From assembly GCF_934307085.1 (NCBI RefSeq), contig NZ_CAKRCF010000028.1:1-42239 (forward strand): a stretch of 42,239 nucleotides of DNA, given 5' to 3'. Origin of the DNA: an uncultured Anaerobutyricum sp. GTDB lineage: Bacteria > Bacillota > Clostridia > Lachnospirales > Lachnospiraceae. Shown here in pieces: positions 8,643 through 17,944 of this stretch. The notes under the pieces were generated by a model, which saw only the letters and a program-made list of their open reading frames with translations, was not told where the DNA came from and made no database searches. Position numbers and translations under genes: made by a program. Numbering within the stretch: the stretch's first letter is position 1; the number at the start of each line of letters is the position of its first letter.

Positions 8643-9409
8643 TACTTTGACTGGTCTAAAACTGCAATCGCATCTAAAGACACTTTCATAAGTTCTCTTA
8701 CTTCTTCTTCGGTAATTCCCATTCTCTCTGCGATTTCTGATGGCTTCGCCTCACGCTCATATTCTTTCGCAAAAGCTGTCGCAATATCATTCATCTCATT
8801 CACACGGTTCGCTATCTTTACTGCGGAACGAGTGGAAGAATTATATTCTTCTAATGTTTCCTCCAAATGTTTGCGAATCATTTTCTCAGAAAATGCATGA
8901 AAATCTTTGTCGATATCCGGCTCAAATTCATTCACAGCAATCATCAGCCCAATATTGCTCTCCTGAATTAAATCGCTTAAAAGAAGCCCCTTTCCCTCAT
9001 ATTCTTTGGCAATCTCTACTGCACGGGAAAGATTCGCTTCAATCAGCAGATTTCTTGCAGTATCGTCACCACTGACAAGCTTTCTTGCAATTACTCTCTC
9101 CTGTTCCCCAGATAACAGATTCGCTTTTTCCATCTCTTTTAAGTAAAAAGCTACAATCTCTGCATCCATCGGATCTTCTTTGTTCGGAAGTTCCTCATCG
9201 CCAATCTCTTCTTCAAATCTTTCTACTCGATTTGTGATATATATCTGATGAGACTCAAAATAATTACATATAAAATCAAGCTGTTTTTCCTCTAACTTCA
9301 TATCAGAAAAATATGAATTGATTTCTTCCATTGATAACTGATTGCCGTTTGTCTCTCCAAGACGTTCTAATTCCTGAATTGCCTGTAAAAATTCTGTCTG
9401 ACCTGCCAT
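8642..9409 (-). CDS. Sigma-70-like protein lacking region 4
   Basis: The product is 255 residues and clearly related to the RpoD encoded at 5394. A region 1.1-like segment (LEEKQLDFICNYFESHQIYI) is followed by DPMDAEIVAFYLKEME (region 1.2-like). A region 2-like segment follows (LIEANLSRAVEIAKEYEGKG, LLLSDLIQESNIGLMIAVNEFE), then a region 3-like end (AKPSEIAERMGITEEEVREL). It stops there: the -35-binding region 4 is missing, and the aromatic/basic -10 recognition stretch of region 2.4 is not conserved. It could be a sigma-like regulator or anti-factor. ATG at 9409 is chosen for the AGGAGGAG just upstream; the longer frame overlaps the preceding gene. Confidence 0.8.
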   Translation of the reverse strand: MAGQTEFLQAIQELERLGETNGNQLSMEEINSYFSDMKLEEKQLDFICNYFESHQIYITNRVERFEEEIGDEELPNKEDPMDAEIVAFYLKEMEKANLLSGEQERVIARKLVSGDDTARNLLIEANLSRAVEIAKEYEGKGLLLSDLIQESNIGLMIAVNEFEPDIDKDFHAFSEKMIRKHLEETLEEYNSSTRSAVKIANRVNEMNDIATAFAKEYEREAKPSEIAERMGITEEEVRELMKVSLDAIAVLDQSK

Positions 9410-9440
9410 GACTTTACTCCTCCTCTTTTGCGGTCTTTTT

Positions 9441-11156
9441 TTATTTTGTCTTTCCTTCTGACTTCTCATCCGCCGGAAATACTATATGAAGCTGTCTTCT
9501 TGCCTCATCTAAAACCTTCATGGTCTCTAAAGTAATCTCTTTTGATTTCTCCCATCCCATGCCTGTTTTTATCATTTTAATAAATTCTTGTGTCTCATAA
9601 TTTAAAATATTATCAGACTGTTCAAAATGAATGGACTGTACCACGCCCTTTCTCACGATGCGCAAATCCTTGACATTCTCAATCTCCTGCACAAGCATGG
9701 AGGCATCTTCTCCCTGAATCTGGCTTGGCATCGCCGAATCTGTAATCTTAGAATAAATAGCTTCTCCAATCATATCGGGATACTCCATAAGAATCGTTCC
9801 CGCTCCATCTACCCCATTTTGAAGCTTGATTCCTGATGCTTTAACTGCAGTTGGTGCACCAAAAAGGCGAATCATACATGCCACCACATATACACCAATA
9901 TCCATCAATGCTCCGTTGGATAATTCCGGTTTAAATGCATTCTCAATAATTCCCCTCTTATAATTATCATAACGAGAAGAATACTGGCAATACTGCAAAG
10001 TTGCTCTTCGAACTTTACCAAGTGCATCTATATACGGAAGCATCTTCATAAAACCTGGTGCATAAATAGAACGCATTCCCTCTAAAAGTATCAGATTCTG
10101 CTTCTCGGCTTCCGCAAACATTTCCTCTGCTTCTTTTAAATTCGAAGCCATCGGCTTCTCACATAAAACATGCTTGCCTGCTTTTAACAATGTCATAACC
10201 TGATCGTGATGACAGCAGTTCGGGCTTGCTACATAAACCGCATCAATACAGTCACTGTTTGCAAATGCCTCTAAGTCATCAAAATATTGCAGCCGGCCTT
10301 TCTGAAAGCCAAACTCTCTTGCTCTCTCTAATGTTCTTGAATATACCGCAGTCAGTTCAAAATCCTTTCCATAACGGTTCGCCTGCCAGAACTTCTGTGC
10401 AATCTTTCCTGTTCCAATCATTCCAAATCGAATCATTTTTGTTTTCCTTCCTTCTCCACCTGTCCGGCCTTTTAAACGGTCATACCAGGTAAGATTCTCC
10501 GTATTCTCTCCCTGTTTTCTAAGATATTCTTCTAACATCCTCACATCTTTTATGATATGATCCGCTCCGGCATTTGACAGTTCTTTCTCTGACCCATAGC
10601 CGTAAAGTACACCAACAGATTCTAAGCCACAAAACTTTGCCCCCTCAACATCATGCCTTCTATCTCCAATCATAATAGCCTCTTTGGGCTTAATCTCACA
10701 GATCTTTAATATGTAGTCAATGACTTCTTCCTTCTTCTTTCGCGTGCCGTCTAATTCACTTCCCCCAACAAAGGAAAAATAATCGCTAAGACCAAAATAA
10801 TCTAAAATCTGTTTGGCAAACACAGACGGTTTTGATGTTGCTACAATTAATGTAAATCCCGCTTCTACAAGTCGGTTTAACATCTCCGGAATTCCCGGAT
10901 ATACTTCATTCTCAAAGATTCCCTTCGGTGCAAAATACTCTCTGTAATATTCCACTGCCTTCTCTGCATCTTCTTTGGAAAATCCATAAAATTCTTGAAA
11001 AGAATCATCAAGTGGCGGTCCGATAAATGGAATTAAATCCTTTAAGTACTTTACATGAATCCCGAACTTTTCTAAAGCATACTGAACGGAGGAGGTAATG
11101 CCCACCATCGGATCGGTCAATGTCCCATCCAAATCAAATAAAAGATATTGCTTCAA
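9441..11156 (-). CDS. HAD phosphatase fused to Gfo/Idh/MocA oxidoreductase
   Basis: One 571-residue frame holds two enzymes. Residues 1-215 are a Gph/phosphoglycolate-phosphatase-like HAD hydrolase: LFDLDGTLTD at 6-15, VATSKPS near 105, and MIGDRRHDVEGAK near 162-174. Residues 241-571 are an NAD(P)-dependent Gfo/Idh/MocA oxidoreductase: FGMIGTGKIAQKF for the Rossmann fold and CEKPMASN for the signature Lys. The start is TTG at 11156 after GGGAGAGGG. An internal ATG at 10436 has its own AAGGAAGG site, so the oxidoreductase may also be made alone. Substrates are unknown. It is 31 nt upstream of the sigma-like gene and likely in its operon. Confidence 0.88.
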   Translation of the reverse strand: MKQYLLFDLDGTLTDPMVGITSSVQYALEKFGIHVKYLKDLIPFIGPPLDDSFQEFYGFSKEDAEKAVEYYREYFAPKGIFENEVYPGIPEMLNRLVEAGFTLIVATSKPSVFAKQILDYFGLSDYFSFVGGSELDGTRKKKEEVIDYILKICEIKPKEAIMIGDRRHDVEGAKFCGLESVGVLYGYGSEKELSNAGADHIIKDVRMLEEYLRKQGENTENLTWYDRLKGRTGGEGRKTKMIRFGMIGTGKIAQKFWQANRYGKDFELTAVYSRTLERAREFGFQKGRLQYFDDLEAFANSDCIDAVYVASPNCCHHDQVMTLLKAGKHVLCEKPMASNLKEAEEMFAEAEKQNLILLEGMRSIYAPGFMKMLPYIDALGKVRRATLQYCQYSSRYDNYKRGIIENAFKPELSNGALMDIGVYVVACMIRLFGAPTAVKASGIKLQNGVDGAGTILMEYPDMIGEAIYSKITDSAMPSQIQGEDASMLVQEIENVKDLRIVRKGVVQSIHFEQSDNILNYETQEFIKMIKTGMGWEKSKEITLETMKVLDEARRQLHIVFPADEKSEGKTK

Positions 11157-11241
11157 TATATCCCTCTCCCTTCTTCATTATCACCTGTCTTTAATTATAA
11201 AAGAAAACCTCATAAAACACAAACATATTTTTACACCACGA

Positions 11242-11270
11242 TTGACAATACAATCTTTATAAAATATAAT
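11242..11270 (+). promoter_or_regulatory. Consensus sigma-70 promoter for the CorC-type gene
   Basis: TTGACA (11242-11247), a 17-nt spacer and TATAAT (11265-11270) match the consensus exactly, 35 nt before the start codon. High basal transcription is expected. The promoter lies in the divergent region with the HAD-oxidoreductase gene. Confidence 0.9.
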
Positions 11271-11304
11271 AATACAAATATATTTTTTTAAAGGAGATGA
11301 TGTC

Positions 11305-12615
11305 TTGGACCCCAGTTCCATACGCCAAATTGTGATTCTGTTAATACTGTTACTACTTTCTGCATTCTTTTCTTCCGCAGAGACAGCACTTACTACGGTA
11401 AATAAGCACCGGATGCGTGCCCTTGCTAATCAGGGTAATAAAAAGGCAGCCAGAGTGCTTGCTCTGATAGAAAAACCAGAGAAGATGTTAAGTGCCATAT
11501 TAATCGGTAATAACATCGTAAACCTCTCTGCTTCTTCTCTGACCACCACACTGGCAATGAATCTTGCCACGCAGGCAGGTCTCGGAAAGAACACCAGCAC
11601 TTTCGTTGGTCTTGCAACAGGTATTCTTACTTTTCTTATTTTAATTTTTGGTGAGATTACCCCAAAGACAATCGCTACTATGAAGAATGAGAGTATATCT
11701 CTTCTATATTCTGGAGTAATTTATACGATTACCACCATACTTACTCCTGTAATCTATGTGGTGAATCTTTTCAGTGGCCTTTTATGCCGTCTATTTGGAA
11801 TCAAGCCAGGAAGTGGACAGACTATGACGGAGTTAGAGCTTCGAACGATTGTAGATGTCAGTCAGGAGAGCGGCGTAATTGAAAAAGAAGAAAAAGAGCT
11901 TATAAATAATGTATTCGATTTCGGTGATTCTGTCGCAAAGGACATTATGCTTCCACGTATTGATGTCTCTTTTGCTTCCGTTGATATGTCCTATGATGAG
12001 CTAGTCGAGATTTTCTTAGAAGAACAGTACTCAAGACTTCCTGTTTATGAGGAAAGCAAAGACAATGTTATCGGTATCCTTAATTTAAAGGATTTATTCT
12101 TTTACCGGGAGACACACCGTAATGAAGCATTTGACATATACAAGGTACTGAGAGAACCATTCTTTACTTATGAATATCAAAAAACCTCCACTTTAATGGA
12201 AGAGATGCGTAATAACTCTATCAGTTTTGCCATCGTTCTTGATGAGTACGGTTCTACCGCAGGACTTGTTACTTTAGAGGACCTTATCGAAGAGATTGTC
12301 GGCGATATCAAAGATGAATTTGATGCTTCCGAAACGGATGCCATCCGCTGTATCGGTACCGATGAATATGAAATAGAGGGAAGCACCAAGCTTGATGATT
12401 TAAATGATGTCCTCGGTACAGAGATTGAATCTGAAGACTATGATTCAATCGGCGGACATATGATTGAACTTCTCGATCACCTTCCAAAAGAAGGCGAGAC
12501 AGTAAAGGAGGGCAATTGCCTCTATTCGATTAAAAAAATGGATAAAAACCGGGTGGAAATTGTTTATTTAAAGATTGAACGGCACACTTCTGAAGCAGAG
12601 CCGGCAGAGATGTAA
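11305..12615 (+). CDS. CNNM/CorC-type membrane protein with CBS pair (HlyC/CorC family)
   Basis: This 436-residue protein has the standard architecture of the CNNM/CorB (DUF21) transporter family, linked to Mg2+ or Co2+ efflux. DUF21 membrane segments cover about residues 7-27, 60-85, 95-120 and 130-155 (note SAFFSSAETALTT and ILIFGEITPKTIA). A pair of CBS domains follows at about 205-330 (DIMLPRIDV, YSRLPVYEES, LDEYGSTAGLVT). A C-terminal CorC_HlyC domain lies at about 345-430. The start is TTG, seven bases after AAGGAGA; upstream ATGs are out of frame. The ion and direction of transport are inferred from the family only. Confidence 0.9.
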   Translation: MDPSSIRQIVILLILLLLSAFFSSAETALTTVNKHRMRALANQGNKKAARVLALIEKPEKMLSAILIGNNIVNLSASSLTTTLAMNLATQAGLGKNTSTFVGLATGILTFLILIFGEITPKTIATMKNESISLLYSGVIYTITTILTPVIYVVNLFSGLLCRLFGIKPGSGQTMTELELRTIVDVSQESGVIEKEEKELINNVFDFGDSVAKDIMLPRIDVSFASVDMSYDELVEIFLEEQYSRLPVYEESKDNVIGILNLKDLFFYRETHRNEAFDIYKVLREPFFTYEYQKTSTLMEEMRNNSISFAIVLDEYGSTAGLVTLEDLIEEIVGDIKDEFDASETDAIRCIGTDEYEIEGSTKLDDLNDVLGTEIESEDYDSIGGHMIELLDHLPKEGETVKEGNCLYSIKKMDKNRVEIVYLKIERHTSEAEPAEM

Positions 12616-12633
12616 GCTATTTACCACCTCTAC

Positions 12634-12672
12634 ATCCGGATAATTTCCAGCGGGATTTATCCGGATTTTTTT
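12634..12672 (+). terminator. Terminator between the CorC-type gene and the AAA gene
   Basis: Perfect arms ATCCGGATAA and TTATCCGGAT are followed by seven Ts. It lies 18 nt after the CorC-type stop codon and ends only 17 nt before the next ATG, so the downstream gene must be reached by read-through or antitermination. Confidence 0.9.
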
Positions 12673-12689
12673 AAGAAAGGACAACAACT

Positions 12690-15677
12690 ATGATTACGGA
12701 CAAACAAAGACAGCGTGATTATGAGTATGAAGCAGATTACCAGTCTAAAAGCCGCTACACAACAGAACAGTGGGCAAACATTTTAAATTCTGGACAGCTC
12801 GACGAGAAAAATATCTCCCTATTCAAACAGATTTATTCTTCTTTTAACCATGCTGCGACACTTCTGCAGCTTTCTTTTGAGAGTGGACGCACGCAGGAAG
12901 ACATTTTATTGCAGTTAAATGCTGCTGGTCAGCTTCTTGGTGAAGCTAACAGCATGAATCCGGAAGTCGATTATGAGGGCAATGAATACTGGTGGTATCT
13001 TTTCTTCTGGGGAAAAAATACCGATGCAAAAACACTTGAATTAAAAATACACCCAGAACTGACAGAAGCAATTAGTACATTATATCCTGAATTAGAAGAG
13101 TCTTATTATGCTTTTATGAGTGATGTGGAACGCAGCCTTCAGACTCGCTACAGTCAGGAAGACGCTGTATGGATTGCTGCTGCCGTCCTTCTTTATGAGA
13201 AATATTACTGCAATCCTGGAATCAGCTCTGATGATATTCTTCTGATGCAGTACGAGGTACAGACCCGCTCCCAGAAAGTGTATGGTCAGGATGTTAACGC
13301 CAACACCATTACTCAGATCTGTAACGCAGATGAGCGTGGACATCGCTTTAATTATTTAAGAGACATTTACAAATATTATCGTGTATCTTTCCCTGGAGAA
13401 TTTGAAGGAGAGAGAGAACGTCCAGATCCAGAAGAAGTCGATTATGATGTATATATCTACTCTATTCTAGGTTACATGAAATTAACTAAACTTACAGACT
13501 TTATTGAGCACGAATATGCACATCTTGTCGACGAATCTTATGTAGAACTCACGAATGCCAACGGATTTGTCCGCATGGCAGCCTACTTATCAAGACAGGG
13601 CGGCACTCCATTTTCCGAAGATGATAGTTCTGATAAGGCACTTGCCCTTCGTGCAGACGGTGAAGATGCTTCCGAAACATTCCATAAAATAAGTGAGGCA
13701 CTTTTAAAAGAATATCCAAACTTTACTTATGCTGCAAAAGTTGACTGGTATCTACCTGATTCCAGCACTATTACCAATGTTCTTCAAGATATTTTATATA
13801 TTCCGTCCTACGCCGGACATAACGCTTTTATTGGCATCCGCACTGTATTAGATGAGGATAAATTAAATATTGAAGTTTCTCTAAATCTACCTTGTGTTGC
13901 TGACGAGGAAGTGATGCTTGATATTCATGACAAATGCAATATGCTCACACTGATGACTGCGGCACCGTTTCAGGTAGCTCTTGTTCCTTCTGAAAGTTCC
14001 GACTTGTCTCCGTCTGGAGATAAAATAAAGGCATTTGTCCTCTATCATTATGATGATTTTAAAACAATGTCGGAAGAAGATATTGTAGGGCTGTTTTCTA
14101 CTTCCTTAGAAATCTTTGCCTCCTATTATACAGATATTTGCCAGAACTATTATCCGGCAATTGAAGACACTGGAAACATTAGAACTAGCGATAGCAACAA
14201 CACAGAAACCAATTCTGCCATAGACCCTCTGGCAGCAGCACTTGGCTCTAAATTAACTTACCGTCCTGCCACTGATGTGCCTAGTCCGCAGATTATTTAT
14301 AAAGAAGGCGGCACACCGGCTTCTACTGATTTCATCACAAAAGCAATTCAGGGTTACGGAACAACACCTGCCTCTGATGAAAGAACTTATGAAAATGAAA
14401 CAGCTTCAAACAACTCTTCTGATAGTTCTTCCGCTTCTGACGAAGAAGATTTTTCTTCTTTTGTAAATAAAGCCGCTTTAGCGGCAGATGATGAAGAAGC
14501 TCCAACGAGAAAAACTGGTAACTATTCGAATGGAAACACATCTGTTGTCGGAGCAGGTTCTTCAAATAGTTCTACTGTTTCCTCAACCGCAACGTTCGGA
14601 GCTGCCACAGGTACAGGCAGTTCTTCTGTTACAGCAAATGTTTCCATTACTCCGGAATCTGTATGGCCTTATCCCGACAATGCCATCATTACCACCCACC
14701 CAGACCGGAAAGAGCAAAACTTCCGCCTCTATCCAAAAAACACCTTAATCAAAGGTCCGGTAAAGACAGGAAAGTTCCATCAGGCAATTATGACCGCCGT
14801 TGGTATTATCGAGGGAAAAGACTCCAATATGATGAATATTGAGCCAGTTCCTGATATACTAGAGCATTACCAGCAATATGTTGACGAAGGGCGAATCCTT
14901 CATATCTCCTATCCTGATATTAACAGCGATGGATATGACGGCTTTATTGAGAGAAAACGTGGACCATTCATTGAAGATGGCATTTTTAAACAATTTGCAA
15001 ACAAATGTGCCGATGGCCGCTACGTTGTTATGATGGAAGAAGTTGATCTAAATTGGATGCATCTATTCAGGGAAACTGCCGTCCTTCTTCGTGAAAATCG
15101 TCGTGAAGGAACGAGTAGTGAAACAGCCATAACGCTTCCTCTTTCCAAAGAAAAATTCCGGCTACCTTCGAACCTTTATATTGTTGCAACCTGCGACTCC
15201 ATTGTATGTGAAGACACCATTTTAGGAGCCATTGACCACGACTTCTTCATCCTCCCCGTATCTCCGGAACCAGAAGTTCTTCACGGCATGCGTATAGAAG
15301 GAATCTCTCTGCAACGTCTTATGACAACCATTAATATGCGTCTCTCCTACTTTTTAGGTGCAGACTACCAACTTGGAGAAGGTTTCTTCCTACAGTCTCC
15401 TGACAAGGATAGCTTCATCTCTCTTTGCAGAGTATTTAGAGAGCAGCTTGTTCCACTTCTTGAAAAATGGTTTGACGGTGATATTGAACGTATTCGTTAC
15501 GTTTTAGGTGATAATGGAAAGTCCCGTCCGGATACGATTTTCTTCCAGGAAATTCCGTTTAGAGACGGCTTGTTTAAGGGTGAACTACCTGATTCCTTTG
15601 ATAAGGAGCGACGGATTTATCGCTGCAATGAAGATGCATTTTATAATCCAAAAAGCTATATTGATATCTACGATTAA
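12690..15677 (+). CDS. Large protein with degenerate McrB-like AAA+ domain
   Basis: A 995-residue protein of unknown function. Residues 1-520 are mostly helical and match no family I recognise. Residues about 530-650 are a low-complexity Ser/Asn/Thr/Asp linker. The C-terminal part follows the order of an McrB-like AAA+ domain, but its catalytic motifs are eroded. The Walker A equivalent at about 689-696 is GPVKTGKF. The Walker B equivalent near 779-786 is VVMMEEVD. A sensor-1-like ATCDS follows, and the usual arginine-rich finger is AIDHDFF. Hydrolysis therefore seems unlikely, while binding to a partner or nucleotide is possible. AAGAAAGGAC precedes the ATG. A terminator lies between it and the upstream gene. 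Confidence 0.75.
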   Translation: MITDKQRQRDYEYEADYQSKSRYTTEQWANILNSGQLDEKNISLFKQIYSSFNHAATLLQLSFESGRTQEDILLQLNAAGQLLGEANSMNPEVDYEGNEYWWYLFFWGKNTDAKTLELKIHPELTEAISTLYPELEESYYAFMSDVERSLQTRYSQEDAVWIAAAVLLYEKYYCNPGISSDDILLMQYEVQTRSQKVYGQDVNANTITQICNADERGHRFNYLRDIYKYYRVSFPGEFEGERERPDPEEVDYDVYIYSILGYMKLTKLTDFIEHEYAHLVDESYVELTNANGFVRMAAYLSRQGGTPFSEDDSSDKALALRADGEDASETFHKISEALLKEYPNFTYAAKVDWYLPDSSTITNVLQDILYIPSYAGHNAFIGIRTVLDEDKLNIEVSLNLPCVADEEVMLDIHDKCNMLTLMTAAPFQVALVPSESSDLSPSGDKIKAFVLYHYDDFKTMSEEDIVGLFSTSLEIFASYYTDICQNYYPAIEDTGNIRTSDSNNTETNSAIDPLAAALGSKLTYRPATDVPSPQIIYKEGGTPASTDFITKAIQGYGTTPASDERTYENETASNNSSDSSSASDEEDFSSFVNKAALAADDEEAPTRKTGNYSNGNTSVVGAGSSNSSTVSSTATFGAATGTGSSSVTANVSITPESVWPYPDNAIITTHPDRKEQNFRLYPKNTLIKGPVKTGKFHQAIMTAVGIIEGKDSNMMNIEPVPDILEHYQQYVDEGRILHISYPDINSDGYDGFIERKRGPFIEDGIFKQFANKCADGRYVVMMEEVDLNWMHLFRETAVLLRENRREGTSSETAITLPLSKEKFRLPSNLYIVATCDSIVCEDTILGAIDHDFFILPVSPEPEVLHGMRIEGISLQRLMTTINMRLSYFLGADYQLGEGFFLQSPDKDSFISLCRVFREQLVPLLEKWFDGDIERIRYVLGDNGKSRPDTIFFQEIPFRDGLFKGELPDSFDKERRIYRCNEDAFYNPKSYIDIYD

Positions 15678-15690
15678 ATATTTATAAAAA

Positions 15691-15728
15691 ACAGACACCG
15701 CTGCAGATGAATCTACAGCGGTGTCTGT
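15691..15728. terminator. Bidirectional hairpin between convergent genes
   Basis: Arms ACAGACACCGCTG (15691-15703) and CAGCGGTGTCTGT (15716-15728) are a perfect 13-bp stem with a 12-nt loop. An A run lies on the left. It can end the AAA-protein gene on plus and the NlpC/P60 gene on minus. Confidence 0.8.
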
Positions 15729-15749
15729 CTATGTACTAATTAAATTTAA

Positions 15750-16427
15750 TTAAAAAATTCTACGAATTGTTACGATAGAACGATATGCAGCACCCTTTGT
15801 AATCTTAATACCATCTTTTCGGTTACTTGCATGAATGACTCTGTTGTTACCCATGTAAATTGCTACATGACCACTATAGCAGATGATATCACCAGGTTTC
15901 GCTTTACTTAAGCTGCTGACTCTTCTTCCTACTCTTCTCTGTGCATAAGAAGAATGTGGAAGAGATTTACCAAAATGTCTATATACGCTCATAACATATC
16001 CTGAACAATCAGCTCCACGAGTAAGACTTGTTCCACCCCATCTATATGGATTACCAAGGAATCTCTTAGCATAGTTTACAACACTCTGTCCCTTGCTCAT
16101 TGTTGTTGCAGAAGCAGTTCCTCCATTCGCAATACGAATGTATTTACCCTGTGTATATCCAACACGTCCCTTTACCTTTACTGCAACCCATTTAGAGTTG
16201 TTAGAAAGAAGTGTTACTTTTGCTCCTCTTTTTAAAGTAGTAATCTTCTTTGCCTTTGTGCTCTTACTTACACGAATATTCAAAATACTAGAAGTTACGG
16301 TTCCTTTTGTTACAAGTCTTGCAGCTTCTACCTGTGTTAAATTGTTTACTTCTGACACTGCAGATATATTTAAAAGAAAAACAGCGACAAGTAAACCAGC
16401 TGCTACACGTTTCATTCTTTTCAGCAT
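15750..16427 (-). CDS. Secreted NlpC/P60 peptidoglycan endopeptidase with SH3 domain
   Basis: A 225-residue cell-wall hydrolase. A signal peptide covers residues 1 to about 36 (basic MLKRMKR, then GLLVAVFLLNISAV, cut near VEAA). A bacterial SH3 domain (about 38-98) holds the typical LNIRVSKS and WVAVKVKGRVGY. The NlpC/P60 domain (about 110-225) contains the catalytic Cys in GADCSGYV, a His in GHVAIYMG and a third polar residue in VIHAS. It should cleave stem-peptide bonds in peptidoglycan outside the cell. GGAGG lies nine bases before the ATG. The gene is transcribed alone and may act in wall turnover or daughter-cell separation. Confidence 0.93.
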   Translation of the reverse strand: MLKRMKRVAAGLLVAVFLLNISAVSEVNNLTQVEAARLVTKGTVTSSILNIRVSKSTKAKKITTLKRGAKVTLLSNNSKWVAVKVKGRVGYTQGKYIRIANGGTASATTMSKGQSVVNYAKRFLGNPYRWGGTSLTRGADCSGYVMSVYRHFGKSLPHSSYAQRRVGRRVSSLSKAKPGDIICYSGHVAIYMGNNRVIHASNRKDGIKITKGAAYRSIVTIRRIF

Positions 16428-16629
16428 GTTTCATTCCTCCATATTTATAATCACGTATTTATCTAACTGGGCTCATTATAACTGCTGATTGTGTCTGAAA
16501 TGTGATTTTTGCAATATTTTTTAATAAAACCGTAATATACTACAAGAAAACAATACAATTAAAGTTAAAATATTAGCACTTTTATGCTTTTTCAAAAACC
16601 AATCATGACCTTTTGGACATAATCGGAAT

Positions 16630-17763
16630 CTATCCTCTTGAATGAAGCATTTTATTTTTCAATTCATCCTCAAGTTCTACAAGTTTTCCTTCTGCTTCTC
16701 TGCGCTTTTCCCGACCTTCTTGCTGAATCCGCATTACTTCATCAATAGTATTCATAAGATTTTCATTCGTAGCTACAAGAGTTTCCATATCAATAATCCC
16801 TCTCTCGCTTTCCTTCGCCGTTTCTATGGTTGCTGTTTTTAACTTTTCCGCATTCTTCTTAAGCAGATCATTTGTCAAATCAGAAACCTTTCTCTGTGCT
16901 TCTGCTGCTTCTTTAGAATGTTCTACACCCAAAGCAATAATCATCTGGCTCTTCCATAATGGGATTGTATTTACCAAAGTAGACTGTATCTTCTCTGACA
17001 TGGTAATATCACTTGCCTGTACCATACGAATTTGCGGTGCCATCTGTAAAGATACCATCCTTGTAAGTTCTAAATCATGTATCTTCTTATCAAAACGATT
17101 ACACAGTGCTTCCCTGTCATTCACTTCTTGTGCATCTTCCTGCTTTCCACTTAACTCTGCCTTTTTTCTTAATGCAGGAATAACTTCATTTTCTTCCTTT
17201 TCAAGCTTTTTCTTGCCAGCAAGAATATACATTGTCAATTCTCGAAAATAAACTTTATTCAACTCATAAAGCTGATCAAGCATAGCACTGTCTTTCAGCA
17301 ACTGCACCTGATGACTTTCTAACTTTTCACAAATTTGATCAATATTACCTTCTATCTTGCTATAACGTAGTTTCAATGTCTGTGCCTTAGAAGCCTTTTT
17401 CTTAAAAAAGCCTATGATTCCTTTTTCCTCTTCCTCATCAAAACCTTTTAATTCTGTAACAACTCCATTCAACAGGTCACCTACTTCACCCAAATCTTTC
17501 GAACGCACTTTCTCAAGTGTACCTTCTGAAAAATCAGACATCTTTTTCTGTGTACCCGCACCATATTGTAAAATAGAGGTAGAATTTTCAAGATCAATTT
17601 GCTCTACAAATGCATCTACCTGTTTTTTCTCCTCATCTGTTAAATACTGTTCTTCCTCATACACTTTAGGTTCTGGCTTTTTTTCCTCCACGGGAAGCTC
17701 TGGTTCTTTCTCCGGTGTCAACGTAAGAGATGGTCCCTCTTTTAATAGTTCTTCAATATTCAT
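16630..17763 (-). CDS. telA: TelA family protein (toxic anion resistance)
   Basis: A 377-residue cytoplasmic protein of the TelA family, linked in other bacteria to tellurite, antibiotic or envelope stress resistance. A Pro/Glu-rich N-terminus (1-45) precedes the long helical TelA domain, with recognisable stretches ILQYGAGTQKKMSDFSE and VQLLKDSAMLDQLYELN. No membrane segment is present. The C-terminal 60 residues form a coiled coil. A clear ribosome-binding site is missing before the ATG, so the exact start is less certain. It lies downstream of an XpaC-like gene on the same strand (181-nt gap), a partnership common in Firmicutes. Confidence 0.88.
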   Translation of the reverse strand: MNIEELLKEGPSLTLTPEKEPELPVEEKKPEPKVYEEEQYLTDEEKKQVDAFVEQIDLENSTSILQYGAGTQKKMSDFSEGTLEKVRSKDLGEVGDLLNGVVTELKGFDEEEEKGIIGFFKKKASKAQTLKLRYSKIEGNIDQICEKLESHQVQLLKDSAMLDQLYELNKVYFRELTMYILAGKKKLEKEENEVIPALRKKAELSGKQEDAQEVNDREALCNRFDKKIHDLELTRMVSLQMAPQIRMVQASDITMSEKIQSTLVNTIPLWKSQMIIALGVEHSKEAAEAQRKVSDLTNDLLKKNAEKLKTATIETAKESERGIIDMETLVATNENLMNTIDEVMRIQQEGREKRREAEGKLVELEDELKNKMLHSRG

Positions 17764-17944
17764 ACTATTTTGCTGCTACTACACTTTATAATAGCTTTTC
17801 CTTTCCTAAATTCTGTTTGTTGTATCCACCACAAATCTGTTTTTATCAATCACCTGCTAAATCTTCTTAAGTATTTTTCCTTTATTCTATCAAAAATTCA
17901 CAACAGAACTTGTCTAATCTGGCTTTTTACCAGGAAATTATATC

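Noticed and set aside
8478..8900. Plus-strand ORF opposite the sigma-like gene
   Set aside because: Most of it is antisense to a recognisable gene, and its first third is the repeat-rich dnaG leader.
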